Below, piece after piece: positions 10,599 to 22,460 of a stretch of 64,000 nucleotides of DNA (positions are counted from its first letter, which is position 1; each line of letters starts with the position of its first letter). The notes under the pieces were generated by a model. That model searched no databases and was not told the origin of the DNA. It worked only from the letters and a program-made list of their open reading frames with translations. The stretch is taken from contig NC_090319.1 of assembly GCF_040869045.1 (NCBI RefSeq), forward strand, positions 346,684,302 through 346,748,301, given 5' to 3'. The position numbers and the translations under genes are program-made. Origin of the DNA: Eurosta solidaginis (taxonomy: Eukaryota; Arthropoda; Insecta; Diptera; Tephritidae).

Positions 10599-10673
10599 TA
10601 CTAATTCATTGTTTTTGTCCTGTAGCTTTGTTGTGGGATCTCTTTTTAGGACCCTGTAATCAGAAATATTCTA

Positions 10674-12513
10674 TTAATTTTATGTATAATGTTTATGAAA
10701 AAAATTTTCGTACGACAGTTTAATTTTTGCGAAGTTTTTAGGAGAAAGGCATTTATCCTCTCTCAAGCGCTATCAATAGGTGCACGAGATATGGCAATAT
10801 GAAAAAGCGGATGATCCAGCTTAGAACGACTCAACCCTCTATGATTCTACGGTAGACGTCCCAATAAGACTGGCCAAAATAAAAGAGAGTTACACATGAT
10901 CGATCAAGCAGCAAAAGCGACTAATCAAGCGCAGTGCTGCAAAGTGTCGAATATCAAGTGCCGGTCTTACGACCTTAGACCAACAAAGTTACTCTAAACA
11001 CTAACACATGCCTTTAAATTGTGAGTGATAGCAGGTTTGGGAAGTGTGAGTTCCAGGAGGACATTATAGAATATCTTCTATGCTAGCGTCCTGCACTTTC
11101 CAGGCTTAGACTATAGCTATAAGAAGGGATATAGCAATCAGATCGAGTAATAGCAATCAGCATAGCTTTTGATAAGAGCTTCAGTTTAATCGTTGATCAA
11201 GCTTCTGGTAACATTATCAATGCATCCATCTATGTGAGGCAGTGCAAGGCTAGCCACTTCCACCTAACCTACGAGTGTCTGGTTGTTCTGATAAAATCAA
11301 TCGTATGCCTTACTGCAGTAGTTAGGTGATGTTTTTGTTTTAATATTTGCTTTTACCGCCATTTTTCGAAAAGATTTAAAAAAAAAAATTATTAATCATC
11401 GAAAGCTCTGGCTGCATTATTGCTCGCTTATCAACACGGCATCTGCACCTGTCATAAGTAGCTTTGCCCTGAGCAAAACTTAGATATATAGAACTAATAT
11501 TTCACCACATTAAAGTGTGCCTGATTTCATTTAGTCAGACATCATCCCTTACTCATTCAACACAAAAACAAAAAAATGTGATGCATGTTAACTAAATCCC
11601 TGAGTAATGTTAAACAGAAAATAAATGATGTAACATTACCAATTCAATGGACACAAATACTGTCATACGCGCACAAATCCTTTACATGTCGCCTTATTGT
11701 TGAATACATGAAATGAAAACGACAATTTCCAAAAGGGATGAGACTCACACAACGCTAAAATAATAGCGAACAAAAAGGACGACAGCTTCATAAAGTCGAC
11801 AGCGGAAAATCCGCTACGCTGACAGTTTCGCAAGCTAAATAATGCGCTGAGATGTGGATGAAACAGTGGGGGTAAGTAAAGGAAATGCATAAAATAATGA
11901 AGAAATAGAAAAAAACAAAAATAATAATAACAAATGCTTTATAAACAATTTATCCAAGTATGCGTGATACGTACAAAAACACTACACGTGCAAATTGCTT
12001 ATTTAGCTTTATAAGCCCACGCACCCTTCGCTATTACTCAGCTATCGCTGAAAACACCCCTAAACAATAGCTGTTAGCTGGTCGCTGTACACTCTTCTAT
12101 CTTGATTTGTTGTTATTTTTTATTGCACAAAACATAAGTAAATCCGATCAACTTCTACAACTTTCGATGCTGCTGCTGGCCATATGTTGCACGATTTTCC
12201 CTTAACAGACGCACCAACTGACTGCTAGATAAGTTAAGTTTTTAGTCTGGTTGCCATTTTTGGCTATCCGTTCTTTTCCCACATACTTACCTTGAATGTC
12301 CACAACATTAAAACGACGCGCTTCGCGACTGCGCATAACTTATAACTTTCGTGAATGTTGTACACAGTTTGAGCCAATATTTATTTTTCTGGTTGTGTTA
12401 TGATTTTGTTCACCTTTGTTTTGCTTGCATAAAGTCTAATTTTTGCTTACTTTGCTGAAAACTTATAACTAAAGAACAGATTATTCCTCAAGCTTTCGCA
12501 TATATGGATACAT
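10674..12513. other. Noncoding interval
   Basis: No gene or named repeat recognised. Confidence 0.5.
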
Positions 12514-12533
12514 GGGGGGGGGGGGGGGGGGGG
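12514..12533 (+). repeat. Homopolymer of 20 G
   Basis: Uninterrupted guanine run, strongly out of character with the AT-rich surroundings. It may be real or an assembly or sequencing artefact. Confidence 0.9.
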
Positions 12534-12608
12534 TTTGGTGGCAATCCAAGATGTAAGCGTAAGCGTAGTCTTTGGAAGTTGTAAGCAGAGTAGTGAATGG
12601 AAAGGAAA

Positions 12609-13106
12609 CAAGTAAAGAAAGCTAAGTTCGGGTGTAACCGAATATTACATACTCAGCTGCCAAATTACAGCTTGTAAAACTTTTAAATTGCCTTCTTTTA
12701 AAAGTGGCCCATTGTCCAAAATTTTACTAAATTTTTATTCTGCGTCATAAGGTCAACCCACTTATCAATATCATCGCTTTATCCGTCTTTGGCAATGAAT
12801 TATCGCTCTTTTTCGAAATTTCGAAATTTTATCGAAAAAGTGGGCGTGGTTATAATCCGATTTCGTTCATTTTAAATAGCAAACATACCAAATTTCATTA
12901 AGATACCTCAAAATATACTCAAGTTATCGTGTTTCGGACAGAAGGGCGGACGGACGGACGGACATGGCTAAATGCATTTATTTTTTTGCCCAGATCATTT
13001 TGATATATAGAAGTCTATATCTATCTCGATTAGTTTATGCCGTTACGGGTTCCCGTTATGCGAACAAAATATACTCTGTGAGCTCTGCTCAGCTGAGTAT
13101 AAAAAG
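12609..13106 (+). mobile_element. Short interspersed element 'family X', copy 1
   Basis: It starts CAAGTAAAGAAAGCTAAG, followed by the hairpin GTTCGG-GTGTAA-CCGAA(T) and ACATACTCAGCTG. It ends GAGCTCTGCTCAGCTGAG followed by TATAAAAAG. The two ends share CTCAGCTG in inverted orientation. Internal landmarks are AAAAAGTGGGCGTGG, TCAAGTTATCGTG and a GGAC tetranucleotide run. The same landmarks recur in three other copies here (35864, 44370, 52441). The class is unresolved: the subterminal hairpin suggests a Helitron-like element, the inverted ends a TIR MITE. Confidence 0.75.
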
Positions 13107-13207
13107 AAACGGAAGGCTGTGTAGAGTGAATATTAGAAGTCTAAACCGAAGCCGAAATCGAAAATGGCATGCGCGCAGTTTGTTAACGATGGGTTTCGTT
13201 TTGCCGA

Positions 13208-13590
13208 CGAGTTATCGATAACAAAAGTTATCAAAGGGTTACCGATTTTTAACGACGAATCATCGGTTTGTCATCGAAAAGTTATCGATTTATTATCGAA
13301 AGTTACCGATTATTTATCGAAAAGCTATCGATTTTTTTATTAAAATTTTATCAATATATTATCAAAAAGTTATTGAAAATTTATTAAGTTGCTATCGATA
13401 ATAAATCGCTTCGTTAGAAAAAAATATCGCTTTGCTATCGATTTGTATTCCAAAAGTGGTAACTTTGTTATCAAAACGTTGCCCATTCAATATCAGAAAG
13501 CTATCGATTTCTAATCGGAATGTTACCAGTATGTTATCGGTGTGTTATCGATTTGTTATCGACGACTCTCCGGTTTGTTATGAAACTTCT
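13208..13590. repeat. Degenerate TATCGAT-rich tandem array (array 1)
   Basis: Short units of roughly 12-25 bp are built on (G)TTATCGATTT/GCTATCGAT, with at least seven exact TATCGAT words in under 400 bp plus many one-base variants (TACCGAT, CATCGAA). A second array with the same words and a similar right edge (TTTGTTATGAAAC) is at 21515-21990. TATCGATA is the DREF site and CGATA the BEAF-32 core in Drosophila. Binding here is inference. Confidence 0.75.
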
Positions 13591-13639
13591 TCGCTTCTTC
13601 GCTGTGCTAACTGCCGTATATTAGAACTAAATTGAAATC

Positions 13640-14430
13640 ATTTCCACCTGGTCTTCCTCTGCTTCCGTAGGCGGGCTCTTATAATAATACCTTCTGTGAT
13701 TTTGTTCTCTGGACTATGTTGATGGCTGCGTAAAACCCGTAGAGGACATCAATAAATTTCCTTGTATTCGCCGTCAACAACGCGTAGAGGACCGTAAATC
13801 TTTCAAAGAACTTAATAACGCTGGCTCCCAAATAAACAAGTCTTCCTATTTCTACACTATGGCTGCAAACAGTGGTGTGTTTGCCGATGCGCAAATGTGC
13901 GGAGTTTTTGATTGATGGTAGCAGATAAGTTGTTTTGTCCTCATTCACCATCAAACCCTTATATTCCGCTTATTCTTCTAGTTTGGAGTAAGCAGAACTT
14001 AGGGTGCGGGTATGCGGGACGATGATATGAGTGTCGTCAGCATACGCCAGTAATTGCACGCTTCTATAGAATATTTTTCCAGGGCGGTTAAGTTCTGCAG
14101 GTTGTATTATTTTCTCCACAACAAGGCTCACTCTGTCTGAAAACTCGAACGGCCCTTCTCAATTTTAACTGAGTTGATGGTCTTGCTAAACGTCACTTTC
14201 GGAGAAAGCAAATTTAGACATGAGGAGTTTTTGAAATTTACGAAGAGTTGATATGTGTGTGTTTTTATACAAGATTTGGCGCATAGTGAAAATTTTGGGC
14301 GATAGTAGGTTTACCATGTCTGAAGCCGCACTGATATGATCAAACAGCGGATCCGCCAATCTTTCGAACAATTCCCTTGACAGGACCTTGTACGCGATAT
14401 TTGCCGCAGTCTGCATTTGTATAGTCACCA
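13640..14430 (-). pseudogene. RTE-clade retrotransposon relic (copy 2)
   Basis: Collinear with copy 1 on the minus strand but heavily decayed. Recognisable parts are TTVCSHSVEIGRLVYLGAS (13679-13954 frame), VNEDKTTYLL, the YADD-region equivalent near 14040 (GTCAGCATACGCCAGTAATT) and the RT-proximal segment up to about 14400. Deletions have removed part of the tail, including between 13800 and 13830. Multiple frameshifts. Confidence 0.75.
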
Positions 14431-15239
14431 GAAACTGGAGGACCCTTACCAAGCAACCTTGTTGGCATCTTTCTGCTCGTTCGCTAGTCATATCAGTATT
14501 GATGAAAATCTTTGGTAAAATGTCCAGAGCAGGCTTCGATGTGTGTGCCGCCTTTTGGGGATACTTTCGGAGAAAATATAATGCTAATACTGACTAATAC
14601 GTGTTAGACTTAACCAGCTTATTGCATAGCCACAAGATCTTTATGGTAAAGATGGAAAAAATTGTCAGCTAATTTGATAATAATTTTATACCTCAACCGC
14701 CTGAATCAATCACTCTTCAATTTTGATGCCCAATAAATTAATTCTGATTATAGTAATTGTCCTTGTTCTAGTCACAATTAATTACATTTGACTTTTTAAG
14801 TAGCGTCAAAAAATACGTTTGCGGCTAAAACTATTTGAAAAGTGATTAATTACCATTGTTTGACATTGATAGGGGTCATTTACTGTACCACAATTCCGAT
14901 AATATCAGAAATTGTCAACATTGAAAGGGCGGTAAAAAAATTCACCTGATAGAATTTGTCTAGTTCATGCACAACCTGTTTCCGTTTACCTTAAGTGAAT
15001 GACTCACAATATACGTACGTATGTATATATGCACGTATGCAAACGTCATTTTCTCGGAATTTTGATATAAATATGTCTCAGTCTAACACTATATATAACA
15101 ATACAATTGGATATCTGAGTATTATAATAAGAGCTAAAAGTAGTAATAAGATCTTTATCTGACGGAGTGCATTAGATTTAGCTGAGCGAGCTGTCAGAAT
15201 GCACAGGATTCGAATCGACCCAATCCATCATCATTATTT
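14431..15239. other. Noncoding interval
   Basis: No gene or named repeat recognised. Confidence 0.5.
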
Positions 15240-15960
15240 TAACTTCCTTTATATTAGTTTCGTTGGATGTTTTTCCGCCAATTGCCAAACAAAGTAGGAG
15301 ATTCTTGCAATCAATTTTTGGGCAACTTCCCGCAAAGCTCAAGTCTTGAAACTTGGTACACACACTGGAACCCAATGACAACATAACACGAGGAAAAATA
15401 ATCTCGCTACGGGAAATTTTGGGGAACTTCCCGATAACCCAGTGATCTGACAATTTTAAAATAAATTTCGGCAAAATTGCATTGTACTAAATGAAAGAGT
15501 TTTCTAGATGGGACATGAATCGAGATGTTTAGAGATATTTTGAAAGTCCAATTACAAAATGTGTAATCTTGCGACCGCTATTTGAGTAACTGCCCGTACA
15601 GATAGATTCTTAAAACTAAGAACATGCTCCATAACCCGATAACAATGCAGCGGAAGGGAAACAGATTTTCGCTAGGTGATCCAGGGATCGAGAAAATTAA
15701 AGAAATCGTCCGAGCTTGGATATCTTGCTTTTTAGTTTTAAGGCACTTGCCAGTAACCTAGAGACCTAAAACTTTGAACGAAACTTCGGGCTTTATTAGG
15801 GTGTAATAGTTAGGATGAAAGAGTTTTCTATATTTGACAGGGATCGAAATATAAAGAGCATAAAGAGATCGCTTTAGAATTCTGGAATCCTACTACTCAC
15901 TGAACTACAAACATGAAACCTTACACATAGTTAAGGTCGCCTTGCAATGCAAAAGAAGGA
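15240..15960. repeat. Old satellite related to the array at 29580-30300
   Basis: Phrases recur: GATGAAAGAGTTTTCTA/AATGAAAGAGTTTTCTA at about 15490 and 15813 (about 325 bp apart), AACTTCCCG, CTTGAAACTTGG, and CGCTAGGTGATCCAGGGATC. The last two match words in the 29.6 kb array, so the two are diverged members of one family. Confidence 0.6.
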
Positions 15961-16139
15961 GAAAATAAAGAGAAGATACAAAATTCTTAAGTAATTCCTT
16001 TACATTAATGGACCAGAAGAATTGAAAAGTGTCTTTCTAAACGAAAACATAATCGTTTTGAATTTTGATATTCAAATTTTTTTGAGGAACAAAAATATAA
16101 AAGTGAAGCTCACATTGCCGAACTTAGCTAAAGATTATA

Positions 16140-16333
16140 TCCAAAGTCTAATAATTCCACTCCACCTCCGCACTCCACGATAAATAACTCAACGCAAAAA
16201 GCAGGAGCTATTTTTCAACTGATTCCAGTTTGTCACGATAAATCTGATGCTGCGGGATACAACAAACGATTGAATCATATTCTAATATCGGTCTCACCAG
16301 AGCAGTAAAGAGTGATTTCTTCACGTAAGGGTT
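16140..16333 (-). pseudogene. Jockey-type retrotransposon C-terminal relic, part downstream of the insertion
   Basis: The minus strand reads NPYVKKSLFTALVRPILEYD, then QIYRDKLESVEK, a stop, and FALSYLSW. This is the typical segment after the RT domain of jockey-group LINEs. It continues at 18573-18700, and the 2.2-kb element between them interrupts the frame after FNNP. Confidence 0.75.
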
Positions 16334-18572
16334 TACTTCATTCCGAAGGCCGGCAGGGGCTCTCATGTATCACCTAAGGATTTCAGGCCAATCAGTCTCT
16401 CGTCGTTTCTTCTTAAGACGTTTGAGCGGTTGATTGACCTGTACCTACGGGAAAGGATACCTATGGGGTTACTGTCGGCTTCACAGCATGCGCACTGCAA
16501 AGGCAGATCGACGGAAACGGCTCTCCATTCCATTGTAAAGCAAATAGAGGAGTCCATAGAACACAAAGAGTATGCTCTGGGTGCCTTTCTAGACATCGAG
16601 GGTGCTTTTAGCAATGTCTTACCAGGAGCAATCGAAAGAGCTCTGGTGGGTTTAGGAATCGAAGCGGCTCTGGTTGAATTTATTAGCCAACTTCTATGCG
16701 GCAGAATTGTCGCAGCGGAGTGGGGAGGGACCATAATTAAGAGGAAGGTGTGCAGGTCCACGCCACAGGGAGGTGTCCTATCTCCTCTGCTCTGAGTTGT
16801 AGTAGTCAACGAGCTTCATGTGGAGCTGGAGCCAATGGTTGTCGGGTGGTTGCCTATGCAGATGACCTCGCTATCCTAGTCAGAGGCAAATTTCTGGACA
16901 ACCTGCGCGATGTTCTGCAGGGCTACCTGGATACTGTGGCTAGGTGGGCTGAATCATGTGGATTGGCGGTCAACCCGGGAAAAACAGAATTGGTTTTTTT
17001 AAAAGGAGATATAAGATACCCGACTTCAGAACTCCGTTGATACTTACTGACAGGGTTAAGTATTTGGGAATTGTTCTGGACAAGAAGCTGTCCTGGAGGC
17101 TCAATGTGGAAGATAGGGCCAGGAAGGCCGCGGTTGCCTTGTACTCCTGCAGGGGGGCTATCGGAAGGAGATGGGGGCTCTCGCCAGGAGTAGTACACAG
17201 GCTTTATGAGATGGTGGTCAAACCGATTCTGCTCTATGGTGTGCTGGTCTGGTGGAAAGCACTGGACACGGCGAGCACCTCCAAAATATTAGTGTCAGTG
17301 CAACGGACGGCGCTTATTGGTATCAGTGGCGCTCTGAGAACAACACCTAACATGGCACTGAACGTCATGCTGAATATACATACATCCAGTAGATATTGCG
17401 GGAAAGGCAGCCGCGGCCCGGTCGTTGGTCAGGCTTCGTGATATGGGTTATATGCTTTCTGATTTCGGACACTCTAGCCTTCTTACTAGTTTCAACTTTA
17501 TCCCGGACAGGGCGGACTATTGCATGCCGATAACCGCTCCCTATGCAATCTTCACCCCAGCCATTCCCCCGAGGGAGGAGTGGGGAAGAGGAATTATCTG
17601 GGGCATGGGACCGGTTAACTTGTTCATGGATGGGTCTAAGTTGGACGGAAAGGTTGGTGGGGGGTCTTTTGTCAAGAGCTAAATGTAAGCCGCAGGTTTA
17701 AGTTGGCTGATCACTGCAGTGTATTCCAAGCGAAAGTTGCTGCGATTAAGGATGCGGTGGATGAAATGCTATCCAGTGCTAATACGGTTAGGGCATTTAA
17801 CATCTACTCTAATAGCCAAGCCGCTATAAAGGCCTTGAGCTCAACTACAGTCCTATCGAGGGTGGTCTGGGAGTGCCTGACCTCACTTGCTATTGCATCG
17901 AATTATTTTACAATTAAGATTATCTGGGTCCCGGGCCATAGTGTAATTTCGGGTAACTGTCAAGCGGATCTCTTAGATCGAATCGGTACAACTGAACCGG
18001 ATGAAGATGGCTGTAGGGATTTCGGGATTCCGCTAGCCACCTGTGGAATGCTCTTCCATAGCTGGGCCTCGAGTCAGCTCAGCAAACGTTGGGCGGACAG
18101 TACGTCTTGCGGGGTAGCAAGATCTTTCTGGCCGAAAGTGGATGGCAGGAGGTCTGCTGAAATAATTGGGTTCACTAAGGCTCACCTGTCGATGGTCATT
18201 GGGCTTTTGACAGGGCACTGTCCCATGGGTATCCATGTGGTACGTCTCAATACATTGGAAACTCCATCCTGCTGCAGCTGTATGGAGAATGATGAGGTAG
18301 AATCACCAAATCACTTTATGCTTGATTGGTCAGCTTTTGCCAGAACTAGGCGAAAGTATTTCGGTCGCGACTCACTTGGATCTCCCGAGGAGCTATCCAA
18401 GGTTGAGATCGGGATCATTCGGAACTTTATCGTTGCTACCCAACGATTCTCTAAGTAGTTATAACTACGTCACCGTTATTTTAGTTTATTATATGTGGTA
18501 TCACAACGGACCTTCATGTTGTCCAAGTGAGCTGCCCCTATCAGGGAAGCTACCACCCAACCTAATCTAACC
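16334..18572 (+). pseudogene. LOA/I-group non-LTR retrotransposon: RT plus RNase H, 5'-truncated
   Basis: RT: FRPISLSSFLLKTFERLID, then HCKGRSTETALHSIV, ALGAFLDIEGAFSNV (motif A), STPQGGVLSPLL (motif B) and VVAYADDLAILV (motif C, about 16846-16885). Next come VKYLGIVLDKKLSW and LLYGVLVWWKAL. RNase H: LFMDGSKLDG (about 17620), HCSVFQAKVAAIK, IYSNSQAAIKAL and IIWVPGHSVISGNCQADLL. The tail is TGHCPMGIHV, CCSCMENDEVESPNHFML and a terminal stop at about 18458. A short 3' UTR ends CCTAATCTAACCTAA. Frameshifts occur near 16795, 17000, 17430 and 17690. The 8-bp duplication TAAGGGTT is at 16326-16333 and 18573-18580. The coding part is visibly richer in GC than its flanks. Confidence 0.9.
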
Positions 18573-18700
18573 TAAGGGTTATTAAATTCTTTTGACCATC
18601 GTTTAATGAAGGCTAAAACATCTCTATATGGCGTAAAACAAGTTTCAATATGCAATTTGAAGTCATCATATCCTTACGGGTACTGTTCGACAGGTTTTCT
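18573..18700 (-). pseudogene. Jockey-type relic, part upstream of the insertion
   Basis: The minus strand reads GYDDFKLHIETCFTPYRDVL, then AFIKRWSKEFNNP. It joins in frame to PYVKKSLFTALVRP at 16333 once the LOA/I element is removed. Confidence 0.7.
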
Positions 18701-20529
18701 TTGTATCTTTCTTCGCTATGGACATAAACCAAAAGCAAATTACACGATAATGAAACATAGGGTATATTTTAAGCTCGGTATGGGTCTCCTAATTTTTCTT
18801 CAATAATTCGTTTCAATTCTATTTATTTTTTAATTTTAACCGTTTCGTTGCTGTTTTTTAATGTTTTTTTTTTAATTAACTATATAAATCTCAAACTTTC
18901 TAATCCCAATTGTATCCAAAAGGGACTAGAGCGGATCAATTATACGGCAATGTAGACAATAAAAATCATTCGAAGACCACTCTCTTTAGAGAATAATTGC
19001 AAAATTTTTTCCAGGGTATGATTAACTTTTGATTGTCATTGTAAAGCAGTAGTCACTAAAATTGCCACTGTGGCTGTGTAAGTCAAATGTTCGTAGTAGT
19101 ACTGGTTTAGTTGTTGATCAACAAGCAACGAGGCAAACGTATGCACGCATGTTTGTTAACACTCAAAATCAATTCGCTACAAAAAATTTAAACAGAACAT
19201 TAACATTAGGCAATTATAACATTTTGCGGATGAGCGTTTACAAAATATGTTTTTTGATTTGCTTGTTTAGCGACACCTTAACGAAAGAGAATAATAATAT
19301 GTGTGAAATGAGTGCGAATAATTATTTCACTAGCCAACGACCTCTGTTGTAAAGTTGTCTTGCTTCTATTCCACTTAAGCACGTTATTTAATGAGTTCAT
19401 TAAAATTCTATTAAGGAAAATTCATTTTTTGCGCTCATTAAATGCTTATACATACATCTTTTTTGCTACAGGTTAAACAAATAATTTATCTCTATTATTT
19501 GCGGCGAGATTTCGTCATCGAATCAAATTTATTGTTTAGCTCCATTGTTAAAATGGTAATATGAATGGCCCAAAAAAATTCAACTTACCCGTATTGGCTG
19601 TTTGTAAATGATGGTGTGTGTGTTTGATTGCTGCTTTTTAGGTACCGCTCAATCAAGCTTTATAATTAATCATTATTTGATAGTCATATTTAACAGTCAA
19701 ATAGGAAGCTGTGGAAGCCAGGTAAAGGCAAAAGAAAAAAAATTACAGTCAGATTATACGCCTATTTGGTGCTCAAGAAATCTACTATCGCTTTTAAAAA
19801 ACGCACGAATTGTGAAAAGATTTGTGAACTTAGTTATGTTTTTTCTTTTTTTAATTTTTTTTTTCTTGTGTAAAACTCTTTGCTCACGTTATGGGTAAAT
19901 AGCGAATGTAATCGTAAGAGTAAGCGTTTTCTTAGTAAGTGGTATGGTGAGGCATATATATATGTAGAACGCAATTGCAGGCGACTTTTAGAAAATTTAT
20001 ATTTATTTCTTTTTAATAGATGCATATCCACGTATAGAATTAGATTTAGTTTTATGACTTTACTCTTTTATTATTCACTTCAGATTGAAAAACGGGTTTC
20101 TTCCGCTCTTATATTCTAAGCAGCATATTAATAGTACATGAATACCTTATTTACTAAGTTCAGGTATATGATGTGTAGTAGTATGTGGCGTATTTGTATT
20201 AGGGGTATACTGACTGTATGGAGCAATGGAGAATGTAAGAGTAATGGTCATTACTCTGTATAGTAATGTCGCAACAATGTACTAGGTAGTGTTCAAATGG
20301 GCGAAACCCCACAGCACCGCAAGGCAAACAGGTCACCTAGTTATAAATTGAAGCCTGCATGCAAGTGTGCGAAGACAGGTATACACTGCTGAAATAAAGA
20401 GCCAAGAGTGTTTAAAAACCGAAATCACGTTGTTAGGTATTCAGTTTTGTGTTGAAATTTGTTTGTTTTTAGCATTTTGTTAGTTGTAACACACTCTTAA
20501 ATTATTTGGTTAGATTTATGAGCATGAAA
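18701..20529. other. Noncoding interval
   Basis: No gene recognised. Around 20240-20470 a TATAAAT (about 20342) followed some 50 bp later by AATAAAGAG could be part of an LTR, but no ends or duplication are visible. Confidence 0.4.
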
Positions 20530-21510
20530 TATAAAAGTAAAAATTAACAAAACTTAAATAAAGCACAACAAAATAAAATAAAATAGCTATAATAAAATAA
20601 AATAACATAAAATAAAATAAAAAAAAAATAAAATAAAATAAAATAAACAAAATAAAATAACAGAAAATAAAAGAAAATAAAATAAAACAAAATAAAATAA
20701 AGTGGAATGAAATAAAATAAAATAAAATAAAATAAAATAAAATAAAATAATATAAAATAAAACAAAATACAATAAAAGATAAAAAATAAAATAAAATAAA
20801 ATAAAATGAAATGAATTGAATTATAAAATAAAACAAAATATAAATTAAAATTAAAATTAAACAAAATAAAATAAAATAAAACAAAAGATAAAAAATAAAA
20901 TATAATCAAAAAAATAAAATAAAATAAAATAAAATAAAATAAAATAAAATAAAATCAAACAAAATAAAATAAAATAAAATAAAATAAAAACAATAAAATA
21001 AAATAAAATAAAATAAAACAAAATAAAATAAAGTGGAATGAAATAAAATTAAATAAAATAATATAAAATAAAACAAAATAAAATAAAATGAATTGAATTA
21101 TAAAATAAAATATAAAATAAAATTAAAATAAAATAAAATAAAATAAAATAAGATAAAATAAAATAATATAGAATAAAATAAACTAAAATGAAATAAAACG
21201 AAATAAAATAAAGAAGAATGAAATAAAATAAAATAAAATAAAATAAAATACATAATAAAGTAGCAAGGAATAAATTATATAATAATAATAAAATAAAATA
21301 AAATTAAATTAAATAAATAAAATTTAATCAAAGAAGAAAAAATAAAATAAAATAAAACAAAAAATAAAAATATAGAAAAATAAAGTAAAATTAAATAAAA
21401 TGAAACAAAAAATAAAGTAGAATGGAATAAAATAAACTAAAAGAAAATAAAATAAAGATATCAAATCAAAGCAAATTAAATAAAATTAAATTAAATGAAA
21501 CCGATTTTAA
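20530..21510 (+). repeat. Pentanucleotide microsatellite (AAAAT)n with variants
   Basis: Nearly 1 kb of AAAAT/AAATA words with interspersed substitutions. A block with AAAGTGGAATGAAATAAAAT appears at about 20699 and again at about 21031, suggesting internal segmental duplication of the array. Long minus-strand F/Y/L-rich ORFs here are artefacts of the repeat. Confidence 0.95.
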
Positions 21511-21514
21511 ATTG

Positions 21515-21990
21515 ACGAGTTATCCGTTTCGTTATGTTTTTGTTGTATTCATCGATATATTATTAATATATTTGTCATAGGATTGCTAAATACTAATTTC
21601 TTTTGGGAGTGTTATCAAAAAGTTATCGATCATTACCGAAAAGCTATCGATTTGTTATGAAAAGGATGTAAATTTCCTTTCGGAAACTTGTAGATTTGTT
21701 ATCGTAAGGTTACCAATGTGTTATTGGCGTGATATGGAAATGTGATCGATTTCGTTATCCAAATTGTATCGATTTCGTTATCGAAAAATTGGCGATGTCT
21801 TATCCACGTTACCAATTTGTTATCTGCATTTTATCGATTTGTTAGCGATAACTCATCGTTTTGTTATGAAACAGGTACCAATAATCCTTCGATGACAACC
21901 CGATAAGAAACCATTGAGGAGACGATGAAAAGCTGGTAACAAATCAGAAACTCGACGATAGTAATTCGCTATCAATAATAAACGGATAAT
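21515..21990. repeat. Degenerate TATCGAT-rich tandem array (array 2)
   Basis: The same word family as 13208-13590, with at least four exact TATCGAT words and many near matches (TTACCAATTTG, GTGATCGATTTC). It borders the AAAAT microsatellite. Confidence 0.7.
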
Positions 21991-22179
21991 AAAAAAAAAT
22001 TGTCAGTATAGGTTGTTACCGATAAAGATCAGACGAAGCTCCTCCCAAAAAGCCCGAAAATATTTGTTTCTGGTAAAGTTATCTTTGTTGTGGTTTAACT
22101 TTAACCCCTGGGTTAGCTGTAGCTAAATTTAAAAGTTCCAGGCGTGCTTACCAACTTTTTTGTAATAATTATTTAAAAA

Positions 22180-22460
22180 TAAAAAAAGTAAGGCGCTATA
22201 ACCTCCGAAGAGATTTTAGGCCGAACTTCTCTTCCAATCTGCGTCGTGCTCCTTTTAATTTTTCTTACAAATTGGAGGGACGGGACCTACTTGTTTTATG
22301 CCGAGTCCGAACGGCATCTGCAAGACAGATGAGTTTTCACTAAGAGCTTTTCATGGCAGAAGTGCACTCGGAGTGCTTTCCAAACACTGCCAAGGAGCGA
22401 TCCCGTTTGAAAAATGTTTCTAAAATTTTGATGTTGCTTTGTCCGGGGCAATTTCTGTAT
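22180..22460 (-). mobile_element. tRNA-derived SINE 'family A', head altered
   Basis: The minus strand matches the body of the full copy (CTGCCATGAAAAGCTCTTAG, CAGATGCCGTTCGGACTCGG and GGAAGAGAAGTTCGGCC). The tRNA-like head is lost beyond GGACAAAGCAAC. Confidence 0.8.

Larger units (their letters stand above)
8640..10672 (-). mobile_element. Penelope-like element, 5'-truncated
   Basis: It comprises the ORF at 9051-10598, about 400 bp of 3' noncoding sequence with a TA microsatellite (about 8957-8972), and the hammerhead-like fold at the distal edge. The open frame continues upstream of the first ATG to a TAG near 10673 and encodes DYRVLKRDPTTKLQDKN, a sequence typical of the segment before RT block 1 in this class. 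The upstream part of the protein is absent. Confidence 0.8.

Noticed and set aside
16363..16809. A 148-codon minus-strand ORF
   Set aside because: Antisense shadow of the LOA/I reverse transcriptase, which has clear RT motifs on the plus strand.
20240..20470. Second solo LTR (TATAAAT followed by AATAAAG)
   Set aside because: Neither TG/CA ends nor a target duplication could be found.
20516..20909. Minus-strand ORFs of 121-122 codons rich in F, Y, I and L
   Set aside because: They are translations of the AAAAT microsatellite and have no independent coding signal.
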